From JAHCHG01 sp041394845 (lineage in GTDB: Bacteria > Acidobacteriota > Blastocatellia > Pyrinomonadales > Pyrinomonadaceae), in assembly GCA_041394845.1 (NCBI GenBank), contig JAWKHL010000009.1, positions 13,856 through 77,855 on the forward strand: 64,000 nt of DNA, written 5' to 3'. The position numbers and the translations under genes were made by a program. How positions within the stretch are numbered: the stretch's first letter is position 1; every line of letters begins with the position of its first letter. The notes below the pieces were generated by a model, which was given only the letters and a program-made list of their open reading frames with translations, did not search any database and had not been told where the DNA came from. Positions 1-9,123 of the stretch are shown here, piece after piece.

Positions 1-1
1 A

Positions 2-1732
2 AAGTTCCAATCAAAGCTTTGGAATTCTTGGAAAAAAGTAACCTTTTCAAGTTCGATGACCCAAATTATTGGCGCAGGGTTGGCCGGGGTTGCTTACAAG
101 ATTTTGAATTATGGGGATTTGTTGACCAGTTTGATGGCTTTGATTGTTTTTGGGATAACTTACGTTTATTACCGTCAATCGATCAATGACATTAACCATT
201 CCGTGACGCAGGCCGAAAAGGCTCAGAGGGAAAAGGCCGAGGCTGAAATTGCCAGAAGAAAAGAGGCCGAGAAATACGCCGCCGAGTTGGCTTTGTCTCT
301 CAAAAAAGAAGAAGAAACAAGCGAGGAGTTGCGCCAAAGCAAAGAGGCTCTCGAACACGCGGCTTTTCATGACTTTTTGACAGATCTTCCCAATCGCTCC
401 TATTTGGTGGAAAGGCTGGGGCTTTTGCTGGAAATCGGGATCGAAACCGCCCAAAGATATTTCGTCCTGTTTCTGGATCTGAGCCGTTTCAAAAACATCA
501 ATGACCGGCTCGGCCATACGGTCGGGGACCGGGTTTTGAAACTGGTCGGGAAACGCCTGATGCGCTTGCTCCGCGAAGAAGATACGATCGCCCGCCTCGG
601 CGGGGACGAATTCGCCATCATCCTCAATAACGTCACTTCGATCGAGAAAGCGACCGATATCGCCCGCCATATTCACGAAAAACTCTCCCAGCCTTTCTAC
701 CTGCAAGGCCACAAGATCTTCTCCGATCTCCACATCGGCATCGCTCCTTTCGATTCGGATCACAGGAAACCGGAGGATATTCTGCGGGACGCCGACATCG
801 CCATGCATAACGCCAAGGAAACCGGTTGCGGAGTGGCCGTTTTCACCAAGGAACTGCGCGCCCAGTTCCTGGAAAAGATCACTCTGGAAGCCGATCTGCG
901 GTTTGCGGTCGAACGCGGGGAACTAGAGATGCATTATCAACCGATCATCGGTCTCGGCGAAGGGAAATTGATCGGGTTCGAAGCCCTGCTCCGTTGGAAC
1001 CATCCCGAACACGGTTTTATCTCGCCCAACCAGTTTATTCCGATCGCCGAAGACACCGCACTGATCGTGCCCATCACCCGCTGGATCTTAAAAGAAACCT
1101 GTTCGCAACTGGCCAAATGGCAAAAGTTCTCCCGCCTCTACGAAAAACTGATGGTCAGCGTCAATATCTCCGGCAAACATCTGACGGACAGCAGTCTGAT
1201 CAACGATGTCAACGAATCGCTGATCAAAGCCGATCTCTCTTCTTCGTCGCTCAATCTCGAAGTGACGGAGAGCATCGCCATGGAAAATGCCGAGCAGACC
1301 ATCAGGATTCTAAATAAATTAAAGGAATTGAAGGTCCGGCTCAGCATAGACGACTTCGGCACCGGTTATTCGTCGCTCAACTATCTGCACCGGCTTCCCT
1401 TTGACACGCTCAAGATCGACCGCTCGTTCGTCAAAAACGTCGGAGACAACGGGGAAAACTCCGAAATCCTTCAAACCATCGTTTCTCTGGCCAAAAACCT
1501 CAAAATGGGCGTCGTCGCCGAAGGGATCGAAACCGTCAACCAATTGCAACTCCTGCAAAGCCTCAACTGCGAATTCGGACAGGGTTACCTGATGTCCAAA
1601 CCTCTGCCGAAAGAAAAGATCGATGCCGCGCTTGATCGTAAAAAGAACTGGTTCTCGTTTTTTGATTCCAAACGGCACGATCCGGCCCGAGAAAACCTTC
1701 TGCCGGATGAAATAATCGGAACCTACAGTTGA
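2..1732 (+). CDS. GGDEF-EAL bifunctional c-di-GMP protein (5' end outside window)
   Basis: Signalling protein that would make and/or break cyclic di-GMP at the inner membrane. The frame is open from the first bases of the window, so the true start and probably more membrane helices lie upstream; the ATG at 56 is internal. Visible order: a hydrophobic segment, a charged coiled-coil linker rich in Lys/Glu/Ala, a GGDEF domain with intact GGDEF (encoded near 599-613) and an RxxD inhibitory site (REED) five residues before it, then an EAL domain with EAL (about 980-988), DDFGTGYSS and VAEGIE motifs. Both catalytic signatures look intact, so either activity is possible; which one dominates cannot be read from sequence. 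The PilZ-like gene at 4039 is a nearby candidate effector. Confidence 0.93.
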   Translation, partial: KFQSKLWNSWKKVTFSSSMTQIIGAGLAGVAYKILNYGDLLTSLMALIVFGITYVYYRQSINDINHSVTQAEKAQREKAEAEIARRKEAEKYAAELALSLKKEEETSEELRQSKEALEHAAFHDFLTDLPNRSYLVERLGLLLEIGIETAQRYFVLFLDLSRFKNINDRLGHTVGDRVLKLVGKRLMRLLREEDTIARLGGDEFAIILNNVTSIEKATDIARHIHEKLSQPFYLQGHKIFSDLHIGIAPFDSDHRKPEDILRDADIAMHNAKETGCGVAVFTKELRAQFLEKITLEADLRFAVERGELEMHYQPIIGLGEGKLIGFEALLRWNHPEHGFISPNQFIPIAEDTALIVPITRWILKETCSQLAKWQKFSRLYEKLMVSVNISGKHLTDSSLINDVNESLIKADLSSSSLNLEVTESIAMENAEQTIRILNKLKELKVRLSIDDFGTGYSSLNYLHRLPFDTLKIDRSFVKNVGDNGENSEILQTIVSLAKNLKMGVVAEGIETVNQLQLLQSLNCEFGQGYLMSKPLPKEKIDAALDRKKNWFSFFDSKRHDPARENLLPDEIIGTYS

Positions 1733-1796
1733 ATGCGCCGACGCTTCATTTCACGGCTTTTTCAGAGAATTTAATTTCCAACAGACATCTACGCGT

Positions 1797-1826
1797 TTGG
1801 TTTTGCCGCCCAAGACACAATATAAT
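1797..1826 (+). promoter_or_regulatory. Likely sigma70-type promoter for the prolyl oligopeptidase gene
   Basis: TTGGTT (1797-1802), an 18-base spacer and a perfect TATAAT (1821-1826). Transcription would start near 1833, which rules out the TTG codon at 1826 as a translation start and favours the ATG at 1862. Confidence 0.5.
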
Positions 1827-1861
1827 TGTGGAAAATTCAATCAGAGGTGTGCAAGCGCGAA

Positions 1862-3979
1862 ATGATGTTAAATAAAAGTGTGTTTCTTTTCGTGCTGGTG
1901 TTTTTTATCACCGGCGCTTTGGCTCAGACCAGGATCGAATACCCGAAAACCAAAAAAGTGGATCAAACCGACGATTATCACGGCACCAAAGTGGCGGATC
2001 CGTTCCGCTGGCTCGAAGATGACAATTCCGATGAAACCAAGGCCTGGGTCGAGGCTCAGAATGAAGTCACATTCTCATATCTGAAGAAGATTCCCGAACG
2101 CGAACAGATCAAGGGGAGATTGACCGAACTCTGGAACTACGAAAAATATTCCGCGCCTTTCAAACAGGGCGACAAATATTTCTATTACAAAAATGACGGC
2201 CTGCAAAATCAGAGCGTTCTTTACGTGGCCGACTCGATCACCGATGAGGGGCGGGTCTTGCTCGATCCGAACAAACTCTCCGATGACGGAACCGTCGCGC
2301 TGAGCGGAATGTCGATCTCGGACGACGGAAAAACGATGGCCTACGGTCTGGCGGCGGCGGGTTCGGACTGGCAGGAATGGCATTTTATCGACGTCGCGAC
2401 CGGCCGGAAACTTCCCGACGTTCTCAAAGACATCAAATTCTCCGGAGCCTCCTGGACCAAAGACGGGAGCGGGGTCTTCTATTCGCGTTTTCCGACCGCT
2501 GACGACAATTCAAAGCTGACCCGCATCAATTACTTTCAAAAACTCTATTTCCACAAACTCGGCACGCCGCAAGCCGAGGACAAACTGATCTACGAACGGC
2601 CCGACGACAAGGAAATGGGTGTCGGCGGGGGCGTCACCGAAGACGGCAACTGGCTGATCATATACGTTACCAAGGGAACATCGCCGAAAAATATGATCTA
2701 TTTCAAAAACCTGAAAACCGATGATTCCCCGATCCTCCCGTTGATCGATAAGTTCGAGGCCGATTACACTTTCCTCGGCAATGACAATGCCAATTTTTAT
2801 TTCAAAACCGACAAGGACGCTTCGAAGGGCCGGATCGTTTGGGTCAATGTTCTGGCCAGGACCCGAAAATGGAGAGAGATAGTTCCCGAAGCCCAGGAAA
2901 CTCTGGAAAGCGTCGATTTCATCAATAACCAGTTCGTCCTCGGTTATCTGAAAGACGCCTACACGCAGATCAAGATCTACGACATCAAAGGAAAGTTCGT
3001 CCGCGACGTCGAATTGCCGGGCATCGGTTCTGCCGGAGGTTTCGGCGGAAAGCGTTTCGATACGGAAACCTTTTACACCTTTTCCAGCTACAACTCCCCG
3101 CCGACCATCTATCGCTACGATATGAAGACCGGCAAATCCGAACTCTTCCGCAAGTCCAATGTCGATTTCAATCCGGATGATTACGAGGTCAAACAGGTCT
3201 TTTATCCGAGCAAGGACGGAACCAGGATCCCGATGTTCATCGTCCATAAAAAGGGGATCAAACTCGACGGCAACAATCCGACATTGCTTTACGGATACGG
3301 CGGTTTCAACATTTCATTGACGCCCGGCTTCAGCGTTTCGCGTCTGGTCTGGATGGAAATGGGAGGCGTTTACGCCGTGGCCAATCTGCGCGGCGGCGGA
3401 GAATACGGCGAAAAATGGCACGAAGCCGGAACCAAACTGAAAAAGCAGAATGTCTTTGACGATTTCATCGCGGCGGCCGAATACCTGATCCGCGAAAACT
3501 ACACGAGTTCGGAAAAACTGGCCATTCAGGGCGGTTCGAACGGCGGACTTCTGGTCGGCGCGGTTCTCAATCAGCGGCCCGACCTGTTCGGCGCGGCCCT
3601 GCCCGCGGTCGGCGTTATGGACATGCTGCGCTTTCACAAATTCACCATCGGACGGGCCTGGACCTCGGATTACGGTTCGGCCGAAAACCCAGAGGAGTTC
3701 AAGGCCCTGTACGCCTATTCGCCTTTGCACAACATCAAAAAAGGCGCGAAATATCCGGCCACTCTGGTCACGACGGCCGATCACGACGACCGGGTGGTCC
3801 CGGCCCACAGCTTTAAATACGCCGCGACCCTTCAGGAAGCCCAGGCGGGCGACGCTCCCGTTTTGATCCGGATCGAGACCAAGGCGGGACACGGGGCGGG
3901 CAAACCGACCGCCAAGGTGATCGAAGAACAGGCCGATATTTACGGATTTTTGATGAAAAATCTGGGAATGACAAACTGA
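1862..3979 (+). CDS. Secreted prolyl oligopeptidase (peptidase family S9A)
   Basis: Serine peptidase that cuts short peptides after proline, probably periplasmic. The start at 1862 (ATG ATG) is chosen over an upstream TTG because it follows a promoter and gives a clean signal peptide (a hydrophobic stretch ending in ALAQ). The protein is about 705 residues, normal for the family: an N-terminal beta-propeller and a C-terminal alpha/beta hydrolase. The nucleophile is Ser559 in GGSNGG, the acid lies in the DHDDRVVP motif and the histidine in KAGHGAGKP, so the triad looks complete. It stands alone between a promoter and a strong terminator. Secreted S9 peptidases are common in Acidobacteriota. 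Confidence 0.95.
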   Translation: MMLNKSVFLFVLVFFITGALAQTRIEYPKTKKVDQTDDYHGTKVADPFRWLEDDNSDETKAWVEAQNEVTFSYLKKIPEREQIKGRLTELWNYEKYSAPFKQGDKYFYYKNDGLQNQSVLYVADSITDEGRVLLDPNKLSDDGTVALSGMSISDDGKTMAYGLAAAGSDWQEWHFIDVATGRKLPDVLKDIKFSGASWTKDGSGVFYSRFPTADDNSKLTRINYFQKLYFHKLGTPQAEDKLIYERPDDKEMGVGGGVTEDGNWLIIYVTKGTSPKNMIYFKNLKTDDSPILPLIDKFEADYTFLGNDNANFYFKTDKDASKGRIVWVNVLARTRKWREIVPEAQETLESVDFINNQFVLGYLKDAYTQIKIYDIKGKFVRDVELPGIGSAGGFGGKRFDTETFYTFSSYNSPPTIYRYDMKTGKSELFRKSNVDFNPDDYEVKQVFYPSKDGTRIPMFIVHKKGIKLDGNNPTLLYGYGGFNISLTPGFSVSRLVWMEMGGVYAVANLRGGGEYGEKWHEAGTKLKKQNVFDDFIAAAEYLIRENYTSSEKLAIQGGSNGGLLVGAVLNQRPDLFGAALPAVGVMDMLRFHKFTIGRAWTSDYGSAENPEEFKALYAYSPLHNIKKGAKYPATLVTTADHDDRVVPAHSFKYAATLQEAQAGDAPVLIRIETKAGHGAGKPTAKVIEEQADIYGFLMKNLGMTN

Positions 3980-3999
3980 TCTTCGGATAAATGTACGAC

Positions 4000-4037
4000 G
4001 GGAAAAGGATCGCCCCCGAGCGATCCTTTTCCCGTTT
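4000..4037 (+). terminator. Rho-independent terminator after prolyl oligopeptidase
   Basis: Perfect 13-base-pair stem (4000-4012 with 4021-4033), an 8-base loop, then GTTTTTC. Confidence 0.85.
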
Positions 4038-4038
4038 T

Positions 4039-4821
4039 TCATTTACTATCCACCGGAAGGGTGATTTTTTTGATCGGAAATTTTTTGTTGAGAAATTCCA
4101 GATGAAGCTGATTCCTGTTGTTCCTCAACCGGCGGACGTCGCAGATCCTGGCCAGATCGAAAAATTCGAAATCAGGACAAGTGAATTCGATGATCTCTCC
4201 GGTCGTCGCCTCCAGATCGGTGACAACCGACGCGCCGTTAAGCGAGAGGTTTTCGGTCACCGATTCTCCCGCCGTTTCCGCCGAAGGGTCTTCGTCTTTC
4301 GGAGATTCCAGGCTTTCCTTCCGCGCATCTTTTTTTTCGCCGATGAAGGATAAATTGACATTGAGCGTGATCCAGTAACGCGGGGTCCGCCGGACGACGA
4401 AGGAATGATCCGTTTCGGAGATTTTCCACATTCCGGTCTTATCGCTTCCCAAAATCAGATAGGTCTGCAAAGGATCGGTTTGATAACTGAGCGGGGAGGA
4501 ACGGCCGATAAAGGCGATCCCGACGTGATATCGGGGCTTTTTCTCACCTTTCATCAAACTGCAATGCTGGATCACTCCCCAGACCCTGTATAATTCCTTG
4601 TCCTTATCGTAGGCTCTCAGAGACTCGGGCAGCGCGATCAGCAGGGAAACCAGACGACCGACCTGACATTCCCTCGAAATATAGAAACCGGCCCCGTTTT
4701 TCGAATAGCTGATTACATTAATCGTTTCATTCCAGGAAGCATCGCCGGCGTCCTTTCCTTTGACGGAAGCGGTTATCGGATCGGGGACACGCCTTGACGC
4801 GCGAGTATTTTGAGCGTTCAT
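4039..4821 (-). CDS. Protein with two PilZ-like domains
   Basis: Candidate c-di-GMP effector of about 260 residues. The C-terminal half shows the PilZ signature: RRTPR (RxxxR-type) followed after a charged insert by NLSLNG (N/DxSxxG). The N-terminal half has a weaker version (RASRR, then SYSKNGAG), so the protein looks like a tandem PilZ or a YcgR-like pair. An acidic linker rich in Glu, Ser and Lys separates the halves. The start at 4821 (ATG) is preferred to a TTG further upstream because an AAGAGG-like ribosome site lies before it. No membrane segment is seen. What output it controls is unknown. Confidence 0.7.
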   Translation of the reverse strand: MNAQNTRASRRVPDPITASVKGKDAGDASWNETINVISYSKNGAGFYISRECQVGRLVSLLIALPESLRAYDKDKELYRVWGVIQHCSLMKGEKKPRYHVGIAFIGRSSPLSYQTDPLQTYLILGSDKTGMWKISETDHSFVVRRTPRYWITLNVNLSFIGEKKDARKESLESPKDEDPSAETAGESVTENLSLNGASVVTDLEATTGEIIEFTCPDFEFFDLARICDVRRLRNNRNQLHLEFLNKKFPIKKITLPVDSK

Positions 4822-4945
4822 CTCTTTTAAAAGCCTCTTCTGGTGATATTTTGTTAAAACAAACTTCAAATATCATCAAATCAATGATTTTGCAAGAGCA
4901 CTTTCAAAGCAAACGGAATTAAAAAATTTCCCTCAAGGGATTTTT

Positions 4946-5671
4946 TTACAAAAGCTCTTCGTAGATCCGCTTGACCTGAAGATCGCCGAAACCGTAAATT
5001 CCTTCGGTTTGATTAAAAACCCGAAAAACCGGACCGAATTCCCTCTCTCCGGCGGCCATGATCTTCCGCAGGGCGTTGCGGGGGCGGTCCTTTAGTTCGA
5101 CCGCCGCCCGGCAAACCTCTTCGAGATGGGGAAAACACTCCGATTCGTTTGCGCCCAAAGTCTCAAGACCTTCCCGGTCCCCGGAGCAAAAGGCCCTCCA
5201 TAAATCCGCTCCGAGCCGGATGTCGCCGGGACCGAATTTAATCCGCCGATCAAAAGATTTTTTCAGATCCTCTTGATCCAACACCCCGAAGCCTTTCCAG
5301 ATCTCCTCCCGATTTTTGATCACCGGCGCCACCCGGTAAACCTCGACGTTCCGGCCGGACAAAAGCCACAGGCAGAACCACAGATTGACCTGACAGAAAA
5401 GTTCATACTCGAACCACAGATTGACCTCGGCCCCCGCGGGCAAATTCAGCAGTTTTTCAAATTCGGCCCGCACTTTTTCCCGGTAAAACCCCTCGGGTTT
5501 CGGATAAGCGGCCTTCAGATAACTTTCTCTGATCTGCCAGAATTCATCTAAATCCCCGGCGGACGCCTCCCCATCGACAAGACATTCGCGGCAAACTCCC
5601 ATTTCGCCACCGATCCCCGCCTTCTCAAAGGTTTCAACCAAAGAATCTCCCGGTAAAAAATGTATTCTCAT
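4946..5671 (-). CDS. DUF1835-like protein
   Basis: About 241 residues, soluble. The opening MRIHFLPGDSLVETF followed by GEMGVCRECLVDGE resembles the DUF1835 start (hydrophobic strand, GDS, then a G-x-x-x-x-W/C-R-E segment), and a later aromatic-rich stretch (EVNLWFEYELFCQVNLW) matches the style of that family. Function of the family is not established. It is transcribed alone on the minus strand between the PilZ-type gene and pgpA, with about 100 bases to each neighbour. Confidence 0.55.
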   Translation of the reverse strand: MRIHFLPGDSLVETFEKAGIGGEMGVCRECLVDGEASAGDLDEFWQIRESYLKAAYPKPEGFYREKVRAEFEKLLNLPAGAEVNLWFEYELFCQVNLWFCLWLLSGRNVEVYRVAPVIKNREEIWKGFGVLDQEDLKKSFDRRIKFGPGDIRLGADLWRAFCSGDREGLETLGANESECFPHLEEVCRAAVELKDRPRNALRKIMAAGEREFGPVFRVFNQTEGIYGFGDLQVKRIYEELL

Positions 5672-5779
5672 AGATTTAATTCAATTTTAGTAAGCGATCA
5701 ATTTTAATTGTAAAAACTAGTTTTCGGATGCAGTTGACCATTAACTATCAACAATCGGCGCATCTTTCAAAAAACCGGT

Positions 5780-6391
5780 TCAAAAAAGACTCAAACTGAC
5801 GGCGTAACCGAGCGACAGGCAAACTCCGCCGTAAACTCCGGCCAGAATGTCATCGGCGCAAACCCCGATTCCGGCCGGCAGATTTTGCAGGGAATCGATC
5901 GGATACGGTTTCCAGATGTCGAACAAACGAAACAACAGAAATCCTGCCAAAACGAACGGCCATCCCAAACCGAACGGGATGAAAAGAAAAACGATCAACT
6001 GGCCGATAACCTCGTCAACCACCGCTTTTTGCGGATCTTTGTCCCCGAAAATAAGAACCGCCCGCCCCGCCGCCCAGATTCCGAGCAGACAAAAAAGCAG
6101 GAAAAGAACCAGATTGACCGCCTGAAACCAGGCGGATATCTGAGCCAGACGCCAACCGTTTTGCGAAAAGTAAACTCCGATGGAGCCTTCCGCCCAGGCC
6201 GCCGCCAGATAGATCAAAACCCCGACCAGAGACCCGAAAGTCCCCGGAGCGATCGGAATATAACCGACGCCGAAAGTCGTAACGGCCAGCGAAAAATAAT
6301 CCAAGACGCCTTTCGGCTTGATTTTTTCTTCCGCCAGTTTTTGTTGTTCGATCAAAGCCGAGGCCTCGACGATTTCATCATATTCGGTCAT
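5780..6391 (-). CDS. pgpA: Phosphatidylglycerophosphatase A
   Basis: Removes the terminal phosphate from phosphatidylglycerophosphate to give phosphatidylglycerol, at the inner membrane. Diagnostic features: APGTFGS, DEVIGQ, FRLFDIWKPYPI and GVCADDILAG, which carry the acidic residues of the PgpA family, and several membrane helices. At 203 residues it is slightly longer than the usual 160-170 because of about 30 extra polar N-terminal residues (MTEYDEIVEASALIEQQKLA). ATG start. No operon partner is obvious. Confidence 0.92.
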   Translation of the reverse strand: MTEYDEIVEASALIEQQKLAEEKIKPKGVLDYFSLAVTTFGVGYIPIAPGTFGSLVGVLIYLAAAWAEGSIGVYFSQNGWRLAQISAWFQAVNLVLFLLFCLLGIWAAGRAVLIFGDKDPQKAVVDEVIGQLIVFLFIPFGLGWPFVLAGFLLFRLFDIWKPYPIDSLQNLPAGIGVCADDILAGVYGGVCLSLGYAVSLSLF

Positions 6392-6537
6392 TTGTCAGTT
6401 TTCAGAATAAGGGAAAATCCGCTATCTATCTTTTTTCGGTTTTGACGGTAAGTTTTTATGGTAAATAAGAAAGCCGCAAACGACAAATGCCCGCGCATTT
6501 TTCCGGCGAAAGGCCTGGGAAACGCATTTCAGATCCA

Positions 6538-6576
6538 ACAAAAAAAGAGGCGCCGTTCGACAGACACCTCTTTTTT
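6538..6576 (-). terminator. Terminator after the secreted protein gene at 6594
   Basis: Stem of AAAAAAGAGG (6541-6550) with CCTCTTTTTT (6567-6576). Read on the minus strand it ends in a run of T, as expected downstream of the stop at 6594. Confidence 0.7.
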
Positions 6577-6593
6577 TTATTTTTTTCCGGCAT

Positions 6594-7172
6594 TTATTCG
6601 GAAAACAGTTTGTCAATCTCCGCCAGCAAAGTCGTTATTGCCTCGTTAGGCTCATTGTTTTTGCTCTTCGCACGGGTCGCCCTGATCTTGATAAAGTTGT
6701 TGTGATACCCGAAAAGATAGATCTCCGAGTCGACTTGTCTGCCCTGAATCTCAAAATTGAAAAGCGAATACAGAGCCTTGACCTTGCCGTCCCGACCGCC
6801 CAGCGTTACGGTATCATCCTTTATTTCTTTGACGTTTTTATAAATCCCCCTTTCGCCGATGAGGACAATGTCATTCTTGGCCTTTTTTATCTCATTTTTG
6901 ACATTTTTATCATCGATCCCGTCAGCTATTTTGCTGACTCCGCCGCCGTAAACGTAAATGGTGACCGTTCCGCCCTCCGCCGACTGATAAACGATACTGT
7001 AACCGAGTTGAGCGGTTGGATAGGTGGTGATCTCACCTTTTTCCCAACCCTCGATCTCGGGAAATTCGACCTCGACTCCGCGGTCGGCGTCTGTCTGAGC
7101 CAGCACGGCAGAGGATGCCAGCAACAAACCGCAAAAGATTGAGAAAACCGATAATTTCAAAAACGAACGCAT
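6594..7172 (-). CDS. Small secreted protein of unknown function
   Basis: 192 residues with a clear signal peptide (hydrophobic core, cleavage near SAVLAQ). The mature part is predicted to be mostly beta strand: a DRGVEVEFPEIEGW segment, a YGGGVSKIADG loop and a C-terminal part (QVDSEIYLFGYHNNFIKIRATR). No catalytic motif and no recognised family. It stands alone, with a terminator downstream and a 350-base untranslated stretch upstream. Confidence 0.75.
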   Translation of the reverse strand: MRSFLKLSVFSIFCGLLLASSAVLAQTDADRGVEVEFPEIEGWEKGEITTYPTAQLGYSIVYQSAEGGTVTIYVYGGGVSKIADGIDDKNVKNEIKKAKNDIVLIGERGIYKNVKEIKDDTVTLGGRDGKVKALYSLFNFEIQGRQVDSEIYLFGYHNNFIKIRATRAKSKNNEPNEAITTLLAEIDKLFSE

Positions 7173-7526
7173 AGATTTTGACCTCTTAAATTTGATTTAA
7201 TCTTTGTTAAAAGACCCGGATAGTTTACGTGATGAGTTTTCCAAGGTCAACGTTTTTTACCGATTCTTTTCGCTCTTGGACATTAATCGGGGCAATTTCG
7301 CATTCTTTTCCTTTAGATGCTCTCCGATTCCTCGGCCTTTGACAGATCGATCCCGCCTTTATCGAAGATCTGACGGATTTTCTCAAATCCGGTCGGCAAA
7401 AAAATCAAATAAATTCGGTCAAACTTTCAGAAGCGGTCAAACAGACCACATTCATTCAAACCAATTACAAAATCTTTTATACTTTTGGTTTCACGAGAGA
7501 ATTTACAGTTTTAAGGAGAAAATTTT
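7173..7526. other. Intergenic stretch with no gene seen
   Basis: About 350 bases between two divergent genes; every frame is short or broken. A weak -10-like TATACT sits at 7478-7483 and AAGGAG lies just before the ATG at 7527. No strong inverted repeat, tRNA or riboswitch fold was found by eye. Confidence 0.5.
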
Positions 7527-8030
7527 ATGGGTTATGCGGGCGAAGTATTAGATCAGTGCGGGGCTATCGTTCTCGATTGTTCAAATGTTGTGGTGGTGGC
7601 TGTCAGCGGAGACGGCCCGAACGTCTGCGGTCATCTTTTGATCAAGATCGGTTCGGGCAGTAACACTTATTATTTTCACGTTGCCGAGTTTCACGGACCG
7701 CCGCGTTATATGACCGAGGCCGGGTATCGCCGTTATCTGCGCGAGGCGGGCAAAACCGAGATCCGCCGCGTTCCCCTATCGCTTCCCGATCCGCACTCGG
7801 CCGAACTCTATCTGGAAGAATTATCCGCCAACAACTGGACCTGGCTGGTTCTGCCCAACAACTGCGTGGCTTTTGTCGAAGAGGTCATTCACGCCGGCGG
7901 CGGAACCTGGAGTTCCTACAGCAATTGCCCGAGCGTTGCCACCCAGGAATCGATCTCTTCACGCGCAACCAGATTTCTCAACCAGTTGGAGGGCGAGATA
8001 TATAATCTTTACGGAGTCCCCAGATTTTAG
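7527..8030 (+). CDS. Unknown protein with spaced His and Cys motifs (permuted papain-like fold possible)
   Basis: 167 residues, no signal peptide or membrane segment, strong ribosome site (AAGGAG, 8 bases before ATG). An early GHLLIKIG strand-like motif and a later PNNCVAFVEEVIHAGGG are spaced as in circularly permuted NlpC/P60-type hydrolases, where a His precedes a Cys placed at a helix start. This is only a shape argument; no family is recognised with certainty. Other features: HVAEFHGPPRYMTEAGYRRY and a C-terminal Ser/Thr-rich region. It is monocistronic, with a long hairpin after its stop. Confidence 0.7.
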   Translation: MGYAGEVLDQCGAIVLDCSNVVVVAVSGDGPNVCGHLLIKIGSGSNTYYFHVAEFHGPPRYMTEAGYRRYLREAGKTEIRRVPLSLPDPHSAELYLEELSANNWTWLVLPNNCVAFVEEVIHAGGGTWSSYSNCPSVATQESISSRATRFLNQLEGEIYNLYGVPRF

Positions 8031-8037
8031 CCTCCCC

Positions 8038-8085
8038 GGCTTTTTCGTTCCGGCTTCTTTTGAAAATGAGCCGGAACGAAAAGCC
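8038..8085 (+). terminator. Long hairpin after the gene at 7527
   Basis: GGCTTTTTCGTTCCGGCT pairs with AGCCGGAACGAAAAGCC, with one bulged T and about a 13-base loop. There is no T run after it, so termination efficiency is uncertain. Confidence 0.55.
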
Positions 8086-8238
8086 ATTTAAGCCGAAGCC
8101 GCCGACCGGTAATGAATGCACTGCCCGGCGTTTGAAGGCTTCAAAACTTCTCCCGCCACCGCCCTAAGACGTTAAACTGCAACATTAACGGATCGATCTT
8201 TTGACCTCCAATGCTGTCCGGATGCAAAGCGGCTGTTG

Positions 8239-8244
8239 TATAAT
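8239..8244 (+). promoter_or_regulatory. -10 element (TATAAT) before the SPOR protein gene
   Basis: A perfect TATAAT lies 18 bases before the ATG at 8263. No convincing -35 was found at 16-18 bases. It overlaps a TTG codon in frame with the gene, which argues that the TTG is not the start. Confidence 0.4.
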
Positions 8245-8262
8245 GTTCAGAGACGAGGTTTG

Positions 8263-9117
8263 ATGCCCAATCGAAAAAAGATGAAACAATGCCCGCAATG
8301 CGAGAGAACCTACGAGGACGAAACTCTTAACTTTTGTCTGGAAGACGGGACGGCTCTGGTTCCCTTTTCGGAAGCGGCCACCCGGGAAAACTTTCCCCGG
8401 CCGACCGAACCCGAAACTCTGATCCTGCCGTCGGAGCAGAAAACCGAAGAACTGCCCGCCGAAAAAGCCACGGTCGTTAAAAGCCAGATCGATTCTCAGG
8501 AGGTACAGGGACAACCGATCGTTCGCCAGGGGGTCAGTCCGGTTTTCGCTTATCTGACGGTCGGTCTCTTGGGTCTGCTGGTGCTGATCGGCGGAGTCGG
8601 ACTTTTCGTCTGGGTGAATTCTTCGAAGGACGGAGGGACGGAAGTCGCCAGAGAAACCGCCCCCCCCCAAAGTCCGACTCCGGCATCCGAAAATAAAACC
8701 ATTGGCGAGACGGATTCAAAGGTTGGAAAAGAAGATTCCGATCCGGAAAGCACCAGAACTCCGGAAAGCAAACCAACTCCGACTCCGGCGAAAAAAGAAA
8801 GCCCGAAGGAGACTCCGAAACCAACCGAAACTCCCGCCCCGACGCCCGAAAAAACGCCCGAGCCACCGACCGGGGGAAAATGGTTCGTCATTCTCGGTTC
8901 ATATCCGCAATCTCAATCGGGACGTGCCCGCGAACGCCTGCAATACGCCCGCAGTAAAGGCTTTAACGCGACGATCATCAACACCAACAATTACCCGAAT
9001 TTAAGAAACGGACTGTTCGTCGTGGTCATGGGGCCTTTTTCCAAAGCCGGAGCGCAAAGCACTCTGAGCCGCGTCAAACCGTCCATCTCGGACGCCTACG
9101 TCAAATCGGGGAATTAA
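8263..9117 (+). CDS. Zinc-ribbon, single-pass membrane protein with C-terminal SPOR domain
   Basis: Order of parts: an N-terminal zinc ribbon (CPQCERTYEDETLNFCLEDG), a polar linker, one membrane helix (about residues 95-120), a long Pro/Thr/Lys/Glu-rich periplasmic stalk, and a C-terminal SPOR domain starting at GGKWFVILGSYP. SPOR domains bind glycan strands stripped of stem peptides, usually at the division septum. That fits the next gene, a muramoyl-alanine amidase six bases downstream, since amidases make such strands. Start at 8263 has GAGG five bases before it. The ribbon on the cytoplasmic side resembles the one on the protein at 34215. Confidence 0.8.
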   Translation: MPNRKKMKQCPQCERTYEDETLNFCLEDGTALVPFSEAATRENFPRPTEPETLILPSEQKTEELPAEKATVVKSQIDSQEVQGQPIVRQGVSPVFAYLTVGLLGLLVLIGGVGLFVWVNSSKDGGTEVARETAPPQSPTPASENKTIGETDSKVGKEDSDPESTRTPESKPTPTPAKKESPKETPKPTETPAPTPEKTPEPPTGGKWFVILGSYPQSQSGRARERLQYARSKGFNATIINTNNYPNLRNGLFVVVMGPFSKAGAQSTLSRVKPSISDAYVKSGN

Positions 9118-9123
9118 GAAAAG

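Noticed and set aside
1826..1861. TTG start for prolyl oligopeptidase
   Set aside because: It overlaps the -10 box and puts extra polar residues before the signal peptide.
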